Shown in pieces: positions 32,434 to 43,879 of a stretch of 64,000 nt of DNA. The stretch's first letter is position 1. The number at the start of each line of letters is the position of its first letter. The notes beneath the pieces are model-generated. The model worked only from the letters and a program-made list of their open reading frames with translations. It was not told where the DNA came from and ran no database searches. Origin of the DNA: Coenobita brevimanus (taxonomy: Eukaryota; Arthropoda; Malacostraca; Decapoda; Coenobitidae); assembly GCA_032717465.1 (NCBI GenBank), contig CM064691.1, positions 1,433,315-1,497,314 of the forward strand, written 5' to 3'. The translations under genes and the position numbers were made by a program.

Positions 32434-34742
32434 TCTATCTATCTATCTCTATCTACTGCCAGACACCTCAATCCCGTTTGGGGTGGCCACAAACAAATCG
32501 CCTTCAAGTCGCCCTGTCCCCCGCCATTTCACTGCCCTGCTCCCAACTCACACCTCCCTCTCTCATATACCTCTCCACCCCATCCCTCCATCTCATCCTT
32601 GGCCTCCCCCTCCCTCTTCCCCCCTCCATCTCACTCACATACACTCTCTTCGTCAGTCTTTCACCCTCCATCCTCTCCACATGGCCAAACCACCTCAGTG
32701 TGTTCCTCATAACGCTTCCTATCACATCCACATCAACACCACAACGCTCCTTTATATCCGCATTCGTCAGCCTGTCTCTCCATGTGACTCCACAGGCTCC
32801 TCTTAAATAACTCATTTCCACTGCTCTCACTCTTGACTTGTGTCCTTCCAGTAACGTCCAAGCTTCACTTCCGTACGTTAGAGTTGGTATCACAATACTG
32901 TCATGTAGTAACTTTTTCACTTCCATGCTCACTTCCCTGTTTCTTATCACTGCTTTCAAAGAACCAGCAACCTTTCTTCCCTGCTGTACCCTTTCAAGCA
33001 CTTCACCCTCCAAACCTCCATCCTTACTCATCACACTACCCAAGTACTTAAACGTACTCGCATTTTCCAATTCCACACCATCCAACCTCGCTATACATTC
33101 ATTGACTTCATCTCTCTCAAAGACCATCACTTTACTCTTCCCTACATTCACCTTTAGATTCCGTTTCTTACACACTCTCCCAAACTCATCCACCAAGCCT
33201 TGCAGCTCCCCTTCATCTTCACTCAACAACACAGTATCATCTGCAAACAACAGTACAGGGAGTTTCCAAACACTATCCTCTCTCACCAGGGCCACTCCAA
33301 CATCCACTACCCTACCTTGTACCTCTTTTATTACCCCATCCATGTACAGATTGAACAACCATGGAGACATGACACATCCCTGTTTCAACCCAACTTTCAA
33401 AGAGAAAAATTCACTTAGTTCACCATTCCACGCACTGCAGCCTTCGCACCATCGTACATACTCTTCACAGCATTCGACAACTTCCCATCTACTCCATATA
33501 TTCTTAACACTTTCCACAATCCTTGTCTATCCACCCTGTCATATGCTTTCTCCAAATCCATGAAAGCCGCATACAACTTCTTTCCCTTCTCTAGAAACTT
33601 TTCCACTAAAGATCTAAGAATGAATATCTGATCTACACAACCTCTTCCCTTCCTAAAGCCTCCCTGTTCTTCTCCATCTAATTTCTCTGTTCTTTCTCTA
33701 ACTCTGTCAATAAGTATCCTACCATACACTTTTCCTATTATACTAAGAAGTCAAATGCCCCTATGATTACCACACACTTCTTTTTCCCCTTTTCCTTTGT
33801 ACAAGGGAATAATTATACCTGACTTCCAATCCTCTGGGACTCTACCTTCCTCCCAGGCCAATCTGCACATCTTCCACATCCATTCTACTACTATCTCTCC
33901 TCCATGCTTCAGCATTTCACCAAACACTCCATCAAGTCCTGAGGCTTTCCCCGATTTAACTTTCTTCATTGCTTCCACAACTTCTATTCTACTGATTTCT
34001 TCCTGTCTTCTCACCTTCCTCCTTCTCCCAGCCATTCCCCAACCACTTATACTCGCATTACTTCCATCCTCTACATTCTACAATCCCTTATAGTGTTCTC
34101 TCCATCTGCTCACTTTTTCTCCCTTCTCCACTAGTAATCTACCATTTTTATCTTTCACTCCCCTGCTAACTTCACTTCCACCCTGCCTTACTCTTTTCAC
34201 CTCTTTCCAGAACATTTTCTTACAGTCCCTCCACTTTGCACTCAAATTCCTTCCAAATTCCTCATCCACTCTCTTCTTACTCTCTCTTACTAATCTTTTC
34301 ACCTCTCTCTTTCTTTCTACATATAACTCTCTCTTCCGCCTCTCAACTTCTTCCACGCCCCTATTTCTCATCCATTCATTGTATGCTTTCTTCTTTTGTG
34401 CCACAGCCTGTTTCACCTCTTCAGTCCACCACGCTGTTCCTTGCACCCCCCTCTGTCTTCTCTTCCTTCCACACACCACATCACATGCTGCACATATTTC
34501 TTCTGTAAATATCCTACACACACCTTCCACGTCTCCCATCTGCTCCAATTCATAATTGCCCAATCGTTCCTCCACTTCTCTCTTATACTCTGCCTTTTTC
34601 TCATCCTCTTGTAACCTTTCCATTCTCCTTGCAACTACTCCTTCCTCTCGTCTTTCCCTTCTATTCCTCCATCTTACTTGAATTTTAATTCTGGCCACCA
34701 CCAAGTAGTGGTCAGAAAGTCCACTCCCCCAGCCTCTATAAA
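32434..34742 (-). mobile_element. LINE-A copy, longest in the window
   Basis: Flanked by CTAAAAAAA (32425-32433, 34743-34751). In the reverse sense it begins at the very end of the endonuclease (near SDHYLVVARIK) and reads through a linker (34704-34078). The RT follows, split by frameshifts into 34035-33751, 33729-33415 and 33517-32504: WKSGIIIPLYKGKGEKEVCG, EEQGGFRKGRGCVDQIF, FMDLEKAYDRVDRQ, VGLKQGCVMSPWLFNLYMDG, LLFADDTVLLS and LRWFGHVERMEGERLTKRVY, with GRPRMRWRDGVERYMREGG. The 3' end gives GTGGCCACCCC, GGGATTGAGGTGTCTGGCAG and a (TAGA)n tail. The RT FADDT box is intact, but two or three frameshifts and the missing 5' end make it inactive. Confidence 0.88.
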
Positions 34743-35334
34743 CTAAAAAAAATAAACATATAAATAAATAAATAAATAGCTAACCTGCTGAGCTAGGACA
34801 CTAATCCCCCTCAAAGTAGTCCCCTTCTGACTTGCCACATGTAGCCCAGCGTTCTTTCCACTGCCTGAAACATTTTTCAAAGTTGGTTTTCTGTATATCC
34901 CGCATATGCTTTGTCACATTCGTCATGATCTCTACTCTTGGATGAACATTGCTCAAGACATGATGGGGTGTGCAAATCGCAATCCAGACTTTCTGAAGAC
35001 TGTTATCACTGGAGATGAGACTTGGGTGTATGAGTACGACCCAGAAACCAAAGCACAGTCGTCCCTGTGGAAGCATGCAGGGTTGCCTCAGCCAAAAAAA
35101 GCACAACAGGTCCGCAGCAAGGCAAAATGCACTTGCATGTTGAGTTTTTTCCACCTACCATGGTGTTGTGCATTACAAATGCGCACCAGAAGGTCAGACT
35201 ATCACCAAACATTACTGTCTTGACTCAGGGGCTGTTGGGCCAGACTGCATAGGGAACAACCACTACTACTCATATACCTTGATATACGATACCCCTAGAT
35301 GCAATAACCCAGCTTAACGATGGAGGTAGAAGTA

Positions 35335-35811
35335 CAGTACCACCATACCCTGCCTAACAATGGCCAAAACCCGGTGTAACGATGGGTTTTTATTTTTTTT
35401 TTTTACTAAAATTGTGTGTTAAGTTGATTTATAAACTGTTTTTAGAGTTAATGTGTTTTAGCCATAGATGGGGTGAACAGTGTCATTTTGGGGTACAGTT
35501 TACTAAGCTTGATTTTTTTCCAGACTTATATTTGAAGATTTTCAGATATTATTTGTTGGTTTTAGTGAGTTATTTACAGGTGTTAGGCTTAGGTAAGCTT
35601 CTTTTACAGCTGTTAGGCCATGTAGACTAGCTTTAAACTTGTTTTTGGACTCATTTGGGTGGGTTTTGGAATTGGTTGGGGGGAAACCCCAAGTCTCAAA
35701 AACACATCCCTATACTTTACATGTTAGATCTACCCCAAGATACGATACCCTGCCTAACGATGGGTTTTTACTGAACCAATTGCATTGTCAAGCCAGGGTA
35801 TACCTGTACTG
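35335..35811. mobile_element. TA-flanked MITE inside the mariner
   Basis: The left end CAGTACCACCATACCCTGCC and the right end in reverse complement CAGTACAGGTATACCCTGGC are imperfect inverted repeats next to TA (35333-35334, 35812-35813). Subterminal ACGATACCC/TAACGATGG motifs are repeated at both ends. No ORF of note. Another ~115 bp at its left (35218-35334) also does not match mariner. Confidence 0.6.
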
Positions 35812-38480
35812 TACTACTACTGCCTTGACATTACCCGTCATCTTCATGATGCAGTTTGCTGGGAGGGAACAGGCCTTTGGAAAGCAGCAAGTTTGAAGCT
35901 GCACCATGACAATGCCCTGCCCAGTCTTCTCAACTGATTCAGGAATTTTTGGCCAAGCACAACATCCTTCAGGTCCAACAGGCTCCCCCTACTCACCAGA
36001 CATGACTCTGTGCAACTCTTGGTTATTCCCCAAGCTCAAAACTCTGTTGAAGGTTCCTGATTTGAGACTAAAGAAGAGATCATGATGAATGTGATAAAGC
36101 ACCTGCAGGAGATATTGAAAACTGATTTTGAAAAATGTTTCTGACAGTGGGCTACATGTGTCAAATCAGAATGGGCCTACTTTGAAGGGGGGATTAGCAT
36201 CCTAGCTCAACAGGTCAGCTATTTATTATTTTATAGCCTAAGGTCGGATACTTTCTGAACAGACCATAAACTATAAAACCCTTGTGCCTCATTCCGTCTC
36301 TCCATTTCCTAAATCTTTCCTCTGCCTCTCTTTCATAATCTGCAGTCAACATTAAGTCATCAGTATACAACATCTTCCATGGACATCCAATTCTGAAGTC
36401 GTGAAAGAGCTTCAGGCACCATGACAAATAATAAGGGGCTCAAGACTGACCTGTGATGCATGTCAACATTCACGGGTAACCTCATCACTCAAATCTCCAT
36501 TCACTCTCACCTGAGTGTGAATACCAAAACCACTCTAACCAGCCACTCCTTGATCCCAAGCTTTCTCATTGCCCACTTCACCACCTCCCTAGGGACTCTG
36601 TCAAAGGCCTTCTCCAAATCAATGAAAACAAAGTACAGCTCCCTTGTCTTTCCTAAATAACTTTCCTGAAGCTGCCGAACAATGAATATGGCATTAGTGG
36701 TCCCTTTGCCAGGCATAAGCGCAAACTGCATCTCATCAATATTCACGCTTTCCTTAATCATACCTTCTAGGACTCTCTCCACTACTTTCCATTACCTGAT
36801 CCAAAAGTTTTATGCCTCTATAATTTCCTCTTTCCAAGGCATCACCCTTCCCCTTGTACACATTTACAATCACACTCTCCAGCAAGTAATCTGGGACAAC
36901 ACACTCATATATAATCACATTAAGCAAAACAGTACCTAAACCCACTCCCATACCTCCTGAAGCTTTTAGCATTTCAGCAGTCAATCCAGACAAACCTGCC
37001 ACCTTTTCTAACTGCATCCTGACTATTGCCCTGCTCACAGCAGCAGCATCAATCAAAGGCCAAGGGAAATAAAGGTGAATCCACTGACTCCAAACCTTCC
37101 CTCCTCATTCAGTAACTGGCTATAATGCTCTCCAGGTGTCTGGTGTCTTTAATATTCTCACTGTCTACATTACTTTTCCTATGCCATTCTTCACACACTG
37201 CTCACCTATGATATCCCTTTCTTCCCTCCTCATCTGATTTGCCACCTTATATATCATGTCTTTCTTTCAACACTATTTAGGTTGTTCAGTAAAAGACTCT
37301 GAGACTCAGATTTTGCCCTGTATACCTCCTTTCTTGCCCTATGCTTGGCAGCGAAGTACTCTTCTCTGTTACCAGCCCTTTTCCATTCCCTGAAAATGCT
37401 TCTTTTCTCCTTAACTGCAGCTTCTACATCCTCATCTCACCAACAGCTTCTACACTCTCATCTCACCAACATGTTACCTTGTGTCTTGGGGGACCCCTTG
37501 TCCATCCACACACTGAATCAGTAACTCTCAGGAGATTATTCTTCAATGCTCTGTACTGTTTATTAACGCTACTGTCAACAGCTTCCTGTTCACCCACAAC
37601 TCTACGCATCTCGCTGAAGAAGGCATTCCTTATTTCTTGGCTTTTCAACTTCCATATTTCCCTCCTGGGTGCATGGGTCCTCTTCTTCACCACCCACACC
37701 TTCAGCACCATGTCACTTACCAGAAATCTGCATTGCTGTATACACTCTCTGTTCCCCACAACTTTCCCTCACCAAGCTTCTATTAGCCCTCCTGACCAGG
37801 AAATAGCCAATCTGGCTATGATTTCCCCTCAGACTCATATGTAATCAACCTACACTCTCTTCTCCTAAAATGCATATTGCATAACATCAGGTTCATTGCC
37901 TCCCTAAATTCAAGCATCCCTTCCCCTTCCACATTCCTCGTACCATATGTGCATTCCCCATGTAGTCCTTCACATCTTTGAGCTGCTGCACCACATGACC
38001 ATTTAAGTCCCCTTCCAAAACTACAATCTCATCTTCTCCCAAACCACTTACCACACATTTCAAGTAATCCCAAAATCCATCTTTTTCTCCATCATCCAAG
38101 CCAGCTGGTGAAGCATATGCTGATATAACTGAAATCACAAGTTTACCAAACAATATTTTCACTGCTATAATCCTTTCATTCACTGTCAATACATTCATGA
38201 CATATTCCATCCATTTCTCCTCAATCAGCACAGCCAAACACCCATATCCATTAACACTTCCCTGCCAAAAGAGCTTATATCTACAGTCCTTCAAGGTAAT
38301 CAGTCTAGCTGACCCTCCCCTATACCTGACTTCCTGTAATTAACTGCCATCCACCCGCCTCCCACTCACTATTTCCACTACTTTCCCCACTCAACCCTTC
38401 AAACTACTCACATTCCACAATGCCACTCTGAACCCCTTGGGTGATCTGATTTCCACAGACTTGCTAATTTTTGTCTCATT

Positions 38481-38900
38481 TTCGTCATAATCAGGTAAGA
38501 TAAAGAAGGAGACAGACTACAGGCTCCACTTGCCTGCACAGTCTAAAGTCCAGGCATGGGACCTGGGACTCACAGTCCACCAGCCATGGCCAGCGGCTGT
38601 GACAGTGACCTCGGAGCATCCTGCCAGGGTAGCTACAGGTACACTCTCCGAGAGCGCTTTGGCATCATAGCTGCCTTATTATACACCCACTGACAGGGCA
38701 GCACCCTGAGGAGCTATTCCCAGGTTCAGGCTCCTCTCTGCTAGGCAAAAGTGGCAGCCTGGGAACCACAATACCTTGTACCCTCTGGCATGGATCTGCA
38801 CCCCATTCCATCCCAGGCCCCCAAAATATGCTAGCGGAGTCCACCCCACGCCTCCCCTCAGGTCCGCCACTAGGTAGCAGAGGCAAAGTTTTGAGACTGA
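38481..38900 (-). other. GC-rich block, probable RTE 5' untranslated region
   Basis: Directly upstream of the RTE endonuclease in its reading direction. It is much richer in G+C than its surroundings (for example CCAGCCATGGCCAGCGGCTG). No protein was recognised. Its role as the LINE 5' UTR or promoter is inferred from position only. Confidence 0.4.
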
Positions 38901-39045
38901 AGCTGATACACCCTTTCAGCTAGATAATGTCTCTTACTTCACTTTTTATGCTACCAGACCATATTGTACTGAAGGCTATACTTAACCCCTCAGTCTGGAA
39001 AGTTTCCTCTAGAGTACATGGAATAAAGTCATATGCAAATAGCAT

Positions 39046-39190
39046 TCATTCATTCATCATCCAATCCTATGTTGTCCCATGAGAAGCATAGGAGCCCAGG
39101 GCCAGGCAAGTTGGTCCTGACATATAAGATGTGAGTGACCAGCCTCACTCATAGCCAGAGTGGCATTATGTGAGCAATATTAAAATAAAA
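39046..39190 (-). mobile_element. S1 SINE, 3' part
   Basis: CATTCATTCATCATCCAATCC and AGGCAAGTTGGTCCTGACAT are the S1 3' half. It stops at GTGAGCAATA where the other copies continue. Confidence 0.65.
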
Positions 39191-39313
39191 GACACCCTAT
39201 GCATACATGTGTTGGAAGTGTATCTAACCTCTCCACATAACAAAGGTCTCCCCTAAGCTGAACAAATCCATTGGGAGGAAGCAAGAATAATCTAATAACA
39301 ATAATATTACTAA

Positions 39314-39697
39314 CAATAATCAATCTATCTACCTAGAGCCAGACGCCATTATCCCATAAGGGGTGACCATTTGTCTTTGAGTTACCGTAACTGTTTTAAG
39401 GGGAGGGGTACCAACCCTCCACCAACCCACTTGCTGACACATACGGAACATGTGTGAGTTGGTTATATGGTTACCACCCAGTGTATTAAATGAGTTCCTG
39501 GCTTACCGGAAACCATTAGGCTTGTCACTCAATGTAAGGCTACCTGGAAAGGACAGAAGAGTAATAAAAAGAGACAGGAAAGATGAGAAAAATAGGAAGA
39601 GAGGGGGGGCTGACACAAAAAGAGAATGATAAAGGTGGAGGAAGTAGGCAGCACTACATCAAGTGAGTGGATGATAGTCCCCACCACCTACCACCAG
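39314..39697 (-). mobile_element. S1-variant SINE with LINE-A-like tail
   Basis: In the reverse sense it has the S1 head (GTGGTGGGGACTATCATCCA, the pyrimidine-rich block, GTGGTAACCATATAACCAA) but ends CACCCCTTATGGGATAATGG and CGTCTGGCTCTAGGTAGATA. It does not carry the S1 ATGGATGG tail. This end resembles the last ~50 bp of LINE-A. Confidence 0.6.
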
Positions 39698-39724
39698 TAA
39701 CAACAATAATAATAATAAAAATTA

Positions 39725-40901
39725 TCCATCCATGCATCATCCAATCCTGTGTTGCCCCATGAGAAGCATAAGTGCCTGAGGCTAGGCAAGATGGCCCTGA
39801 CATTTAAGATGAGAGTGACCAACCTCACTCATCCCTGGGTGGTATTATGTGAGCAATAATCCCCAACCATCCCTTGGATATAAACCTACACAGGCTCAAT
39901 CCGACTGGAGCGCCATAATTACCCACTAAACCACCAGGTGCCATAATTTGGTTATATGGTTACCACCTATGGACTGAAGCTGAACACGGATAAAACGGGA
40001 ATACATGGCCATGTCACGATGCCAGGATCCTGAGACCATCAGAGTGGGGGAGGCCACAATTAAAAAGACTGATAATTTTCATTATCTACAAAGTAAACTG
40101 ATTAGTGATAATAGAATGGAACCAGAAATAGATAATAGAATTACCAAATTCTCCAGGAGTGTCAGTTTTTTGTATCCACTACTGAAGGATGTTAACATCC
40201 CCAGGAAAGTGAAGTTCACATGTACACTGTGATACTCAAGCCTATATAGTATTACTGTACGGAAGTGGAACTTGGGTGTTGACCGAGAGGCGGAGGAGCA
40301 AGTTGCAGGCGGCGGAAATGAGGGTGCTGTGGATTATTGCTTGAGTCACGAAAAGGGATTGTATCAGGAATGTGGAGATGAGAAACATCTTAAAAGTGGA
40401 GTCGTTATTGATGACAGTTGAAAAGAACCAATTGAGATGGTTCGGACATGTGAAAAGGATGCCAAGGGAAAGGATGGTGCGAAGTATAACGGGATGGAAG
40501 CCAAATAGGAAAAGACCACGGGGACGACCTCGGAAGAGATGGCAAGACGGAGTGGTAGAGATCGTCAGAAGGCGAGGCATGGACCTGCAGCGGGCAGAGA
40601 TGCTGTGTCAGGACCGAGCGCAGTGGAGATCATTCGTCTGCAGCCTCTCAACCGACAGGCCAACCTATGCCTAACGGGAGTAAGGGTGAGCAGGCGAGCA
40701 GGTTACCACCCAGCATGGTAAATGATTTCCTGGTGTACAGGAAACCATTTGGCTTGTCACTCGGTGTAGAGTCACCCACAGGCAGAAGGAAGAGGAATGA
40801 ATGAAGGAAAGAAAGACAGAAGAGGAAGGAAGGAAGAGAGGAAAGAGCAGACACCCAATGCAGCACTACATCGAGTAAGTGGATGGTGAGTACCCCCACC
40901 T
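39725..40901 (-). mobile_element. S1 SINE split by a LINE fragment
   Basis: The tail CATCCATGCATCATCCAATC (39727) runs to GGTTATATGGTTACCACC (39967), and the SINE resumes at 40701 with GGTTACCACCCAGCATGG, ending at GGTGAGTACCCCCACC near 40901. GGTTACCACC is present on both sides (39958-39967, 40701-40710), which marks the target duplication of the inserted LINE. Confidence 0.75.
39968..40700 (+). pseudogene. LINE fragment (third RT family), C-terminal end
   Basis: Starts within the RT downstream of the catalytic box (GLKLNTDKT-like, with a stop near 40230). After a shift it encodes NILKVESLLMTVEKNQLRWF, GHVKRMPRERMVRSITGWKP and RPRGRPRKRWQDGVVEIVRR, closing with a stop after STDRPTYA (40674). 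The RWFGHV and GRPRKRW motifs place it with APE-type LINEs, but its sequence differs from LINE-A, LINE-B and RTE. It is 5'-truncated and flanked by a 10-bp duplication. Confidence 0.8.
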
Positions 40902-40920
40902 TAATAATAATAATAACAAA

Positions 40921-40953
<33 letters not shown>

Positions 40954-40954
40954 C
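40902..40954. repeat. (AAT)n microsatellite between two SINEs
   Basis: TAATAATAATAACAAAAATAATAAT and onward. (AAT)n also flanks the neighbouring SINEs at 39701-39718 and 41461-41478. Confidence 0.9.
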
Positions 40955-41457
40955 CATCCATCCATCCATCATCCAATCCTACACTGCCCCATGAGGAGCA
41001 CAGGAGCCCGAGGCTAGGCAAACTGGTCCTGACATTTAAGATGAGAGTGACCAGCCTCACTCATCCCTGAGTGGCATTACATGAGCAATAAACTCCAACC
41101 ACCCCTTGGATATAAACCTACACAGGCTCAATCTGACTGGAGCACTTTAATTACCCACTAAACCACCACGTGCCATAATTTGGTTATATGGTTACCACCC
41201 ACCATTGTAAATGGTTTCCTGGTGTACAGGAAACCATTTGGCTTGTCACTCAGTGTAGATTCACCCACAGGCAGAAGGAAGAGGAAAGAATGACGGAAAG
41301 AAAGACAGAAGAAGGAGTGTTAAGTCACCCATAGGCAGAAGGAAGAGGAAAGAACAAAGGAAAGAAAGACAGAAAAGAAAGGTAGGAAGAGTTGAAAGGG
41401 CAGACACCCAAAGCAGCACTACATTGAGTAAGTGGATGGTGAGCGCCCCCACCTACC
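40955..41457 (-). mobile_element. S1 SINE, longest head
   Basis: Complete from the CATCCATCCATCCATC tail to the head GGTGAGCGCCCCCACCTACC. The purine-rich block carrying the CACCC(A/G)(C/T)AGGCAGAAGGAAG motif is duplicated (near 41262 and 41325), which explains its ~500-bp length. Confidence 0.75.
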
Positions 41458-41878
41458 ACAGAATAATAATAATAATAAATAAAATCACATTACTTGATTT
41501 ACGGGGTTAACCTCTAACATCCTTCTACTGTACTGTATTCTTTACTTCATTCTTGCTACCTCCATATGATCTTCAGTGCATGGGAGACTTTTTTTTAAAA
41601 GTCTGAAAAGCCTCCCTTAAACTAAGATTTCCTGGTGACACATGAATATAGCAAAATACATCATCTGACTGAATGAGTGAAAGGCTAGACACACTATTCA
41701 GTAAGGTTCGCCCTGCTGCGTAGAAACTTGGTACAAGTGCTGACAAATCACACAACTACACTACTGTAAATGCACACCAGGCAAGAGAATAGACCAACTG
41801 TTTAAGTAGTTATTTAAGAACAGACCATATTCAAGTTATTTATCCATTCATTGGAATTATACAGTTCATGCTAATGTA

Positions 41879-41918
<40 letters not shown>

Positions 41919-41929
41919 GATGATATCTA
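41458..41929. other. Intron, unassigned
   Basis: Includes an (AAT)n run, a degenerate ~95-bp repeat copy (TTCATTCTTGCTACCTCCAT near 41548) and a 35-bp poly-A (41882-41916) just before an RTE fragment. No gene seen. Confidence 0.4.
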
Positions 41930-42830
41930 GGGCTGGTGGCAGTTCTGTCAATGCAGAGGAAGAATGGCCAAGTGTGGATTGCCATAAGGGTGTGGGAAGC
42001 AACTTCATCTTGTGCAGTTTTTATAATAAGTGGGTGCATAAGAGATGAAATGGTATTAAAGGCAGAATGTATGATAATGCTGATTTTGTGTGTGCAGTGT
42101 AGTAGTAGTTGTTCCCTTGGCAGTCTGGCTGAACAGCCTTGTGTGTGCAGTGTGTCAGGGACAGCATGCAAAGATGTGAAAAGATTGATCTTGCTAGTGA
42201 GTCTCTTGAGTGTGTGGAAGAATTTTGTTGTTTCGGGGACATGTTATGTGCTGGAGGTGGAGCTGGAGATAGCTCTGTGGCTAGAATAAGGAGTGGTTGA
42301 AGGAAGTTCAGGTAACTGATGCCTCTCCTGACACTGAGAGTGCTCTCCCTCCATGCTATGAGAAAATTGTATGTGGCATATGTTAGGAGTATAATGCTGT
42401 ATGGTAGTGAGACCTGGCCAGTAAAGGAAGGGGATATTTTTTAGGCTTAAACACACAGAAATGACAGTGATTAGATGAATGTGTACTGCATCCTTAAATG
42501 CAAGGCCTGGGGGGGGGGGCTAGGTTTACAAATGAAGAGTTGAGAGGAGGGATGGGAGCAGACAGTATTGGTACTGTAAGGAGTAGGAGCAGATTTGGAT
42601 AGTTTGGGCATGTGGAGAGGATGAAGGATGACAATTGGATGTGGAAAGTGAGAAGTGAGAATGTTTGGGGTAGGGTTGCAAGAAGCAGACCGAAAAAGAC
42701 CTGGGACGAGGCCAAAGAGTGTGACTTCAGGGAGAAGGGACTGAATAGGGAGGCTGCCAGAGATTGAACAGTGTGGGGAGCAGCCATTAGGTGATCAAGG
42801 CCAACACATGCAAGCATGTTGGAGTCTTTA
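41930..42830 (+). pseudogene. RTE LINE 3' half
   Basis: It starts at GGGCTGGTGGCAGTTCTG. It encodes, with shifts, the zinc-knuckle-like segment, RLILLVSLLSVWKNF (the ...ERIELAGESLECVEEF-like region), MLYGSETW-like and WIVWACGEDEG-like pieces, ending in the family 3' end AACACATGCAAGCATGTTGG (42802). An extra GTGTGTGCAGTGT-flanked repeat (42088-42160) interrupts the knuckle. Multiple stops. Confidence 0.65.
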
Positions 42831-43204
42831 TAAATGATATGATGCTAACATCAGACAACTTTGTTCAACTGAAAGATATCCTAGGAGTCAGTGACTTCAT
42901 ATAATACCTTAAGCAAGCTCTTTGTCTATTACTGGTACACATATATATCTTGCCAAATGATTTTGTTATGTAAAGAAATCTTAACAATAAACTAAGAACA
43001 CCTCAAGATGAATAAGATCACTTGTTAGCAGCAATGATAAACTGAACAGAACATCACCAGGATTCAAAGAATTAAATGTCAGTTGGCCTGAGACTAAACT
43101 ATACATAAAGTAAGAATGACTTCATGATGACAGTTTCTTAAATAATGCATGACATCTTGAGGAATATGATATAAAAAACAGGCAATCGTTTCATTTAATT
43201 TAAT
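42831..43204. other. Intron with dispersed-repeat copies
   Basis: Two degenerate ~95-bp repeat copies (near 42845-42910 and 43000-43075: GATGAATAAGATCACTTGTT, GCAGCAATGATAAACTGAAC). No gene seen. Confidence 0.4.
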
Positions 43205-43425
43205 TATAATGGCTCCAACATGCTTGCATATGCCAGCCTTGGTCACCTAATGGCAGCTCTCCATGCTGCTCAATCTCTGGCAGCCTCCCTATTCTGTCCT
43301 TTATCCCCTAAGTCACATTCCATGACCTCATCCCAGGTCTTTTTCGGTCTGCCTCTCGCAACCCTACCCACAACATTCACACTTCTCACTTTTTGCACCC
43401 AATTGTGATACTTATCATAAGTATG
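43205..43425 (-). pseudogene. RTE LINE 3'-terminal fragment
   Basis: GGCTCCAACATGCTTGCATA through CCAGGTCTTTTTCGGTCTGC to CCCAATTGTGA. In the reverse sense it encodes WVQKVRSVNVVGRVARGRPK and KTWDEVMECDLGDKG. Confidence 0.75.
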
Positions 43426-43879
43426 GGATGCTTTCCTAATAATCACAACTTTTTCTATATACAGTACGATATTTATTAAGTGTAAACTGGGGGAGACACA
43501 CATCAGTTCTACAAGTACAGTAACAATTGAAGTATAACTGACATTTTTGTGGACTTCATAGTAAAATGGGCATATAAAGGGTGACATAATAAAGTCTTAC
43601 TCTACAATGTGATTGGAAACTTATTTTATGTACAGTACATGGCAGCATTAATGTTTTTTTAAGACACTGGCCATAAATGTGAGATAAGTACGGTACTTAA
43701 AAATATTTTAAGATTCCATAGGCCTCTTCCTGTACTGAAATGAACTTTCCTTAGTATCCTATTCCAGCAGCTAGATACCACCAGATAATTTTATTCAGTT
43801 GAGAGGGAGTCACAAGAGACAAAGTGCATCAGTATTAAAACAGCAACTCTATTATGACTGAAATAAATCCAGTGCTGTA
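43426..43879. other. Intron, unassigned
   Basis: AT-rich with a degenerate ~95-bp repeat (CCAGATAATTTTATTCAGTT near 43780). No gene or element boundary recognised. Confidence 0.4.

Larger units (their letters stand above)
32391..36266. mobile_element. Mariner element with fold-back structure and nested inserts
   Basis: The ends GGTCTGTTCAGAAAGTATCC (32394) and, in reverse complement, the same 20 bp at 36265 are inverted repeats next to TA. The right portion (34940-36266, +) encodes mariner transposase pieces: VITGDETWVYEYDPETKAQS (first catalytic Asp region), LWKHAGLPQPKKAQQVRSKA, and after a MITE interruption LHHDNALP (second Asp) and the C-terminus. The left portion is inverted: 34801-34930 on the - strand encodes TNFEKCFRQWKERWATCGKS and DYFEGD, the mariner C-terminus. 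The element is therefore a 3'-end inverted duplication, or two truncated marinere copies head to head, meeting near 34935. LINE-A (32434-34742) and a MITE (35335-35811) are inserted in it. It is not functional. Confidence 0.8.
31546..38480 (-). mobile_element. RTE LINE, split by a fold-back mariner
   Basis: This is one RTE copy interrupted at 32390/36267. The upstream part (38480-36267) encodes, with frameshifts, the endonuclease (KLFWQGSVNGYGC, LEGDLNGHV). It goes on with a linker (KKRTHAPRREIWKLKSQEIR) and the RT (VNVYKGKGDALERGNYRGIK, LMPGKGTTNAIFIVRQLQES, FIDLEKAFDRVPREVV, and a YTDD version of the YADD box in WKMLYTDDLMLTA). The downstream part (32390-31546) resumes with the zinc-knuckle-like CSVCDKWVHKRC segment. 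It continues to CYLEDMLCVGGGSGARLVAW and SFGHAERMEND, then the family 3' end (GCTCCAACATGCTTTCATGC at 31548). Many frameshifts make it a pseudogene. Without the mariner it is about 3.1 kb. Confidence 0.8.
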
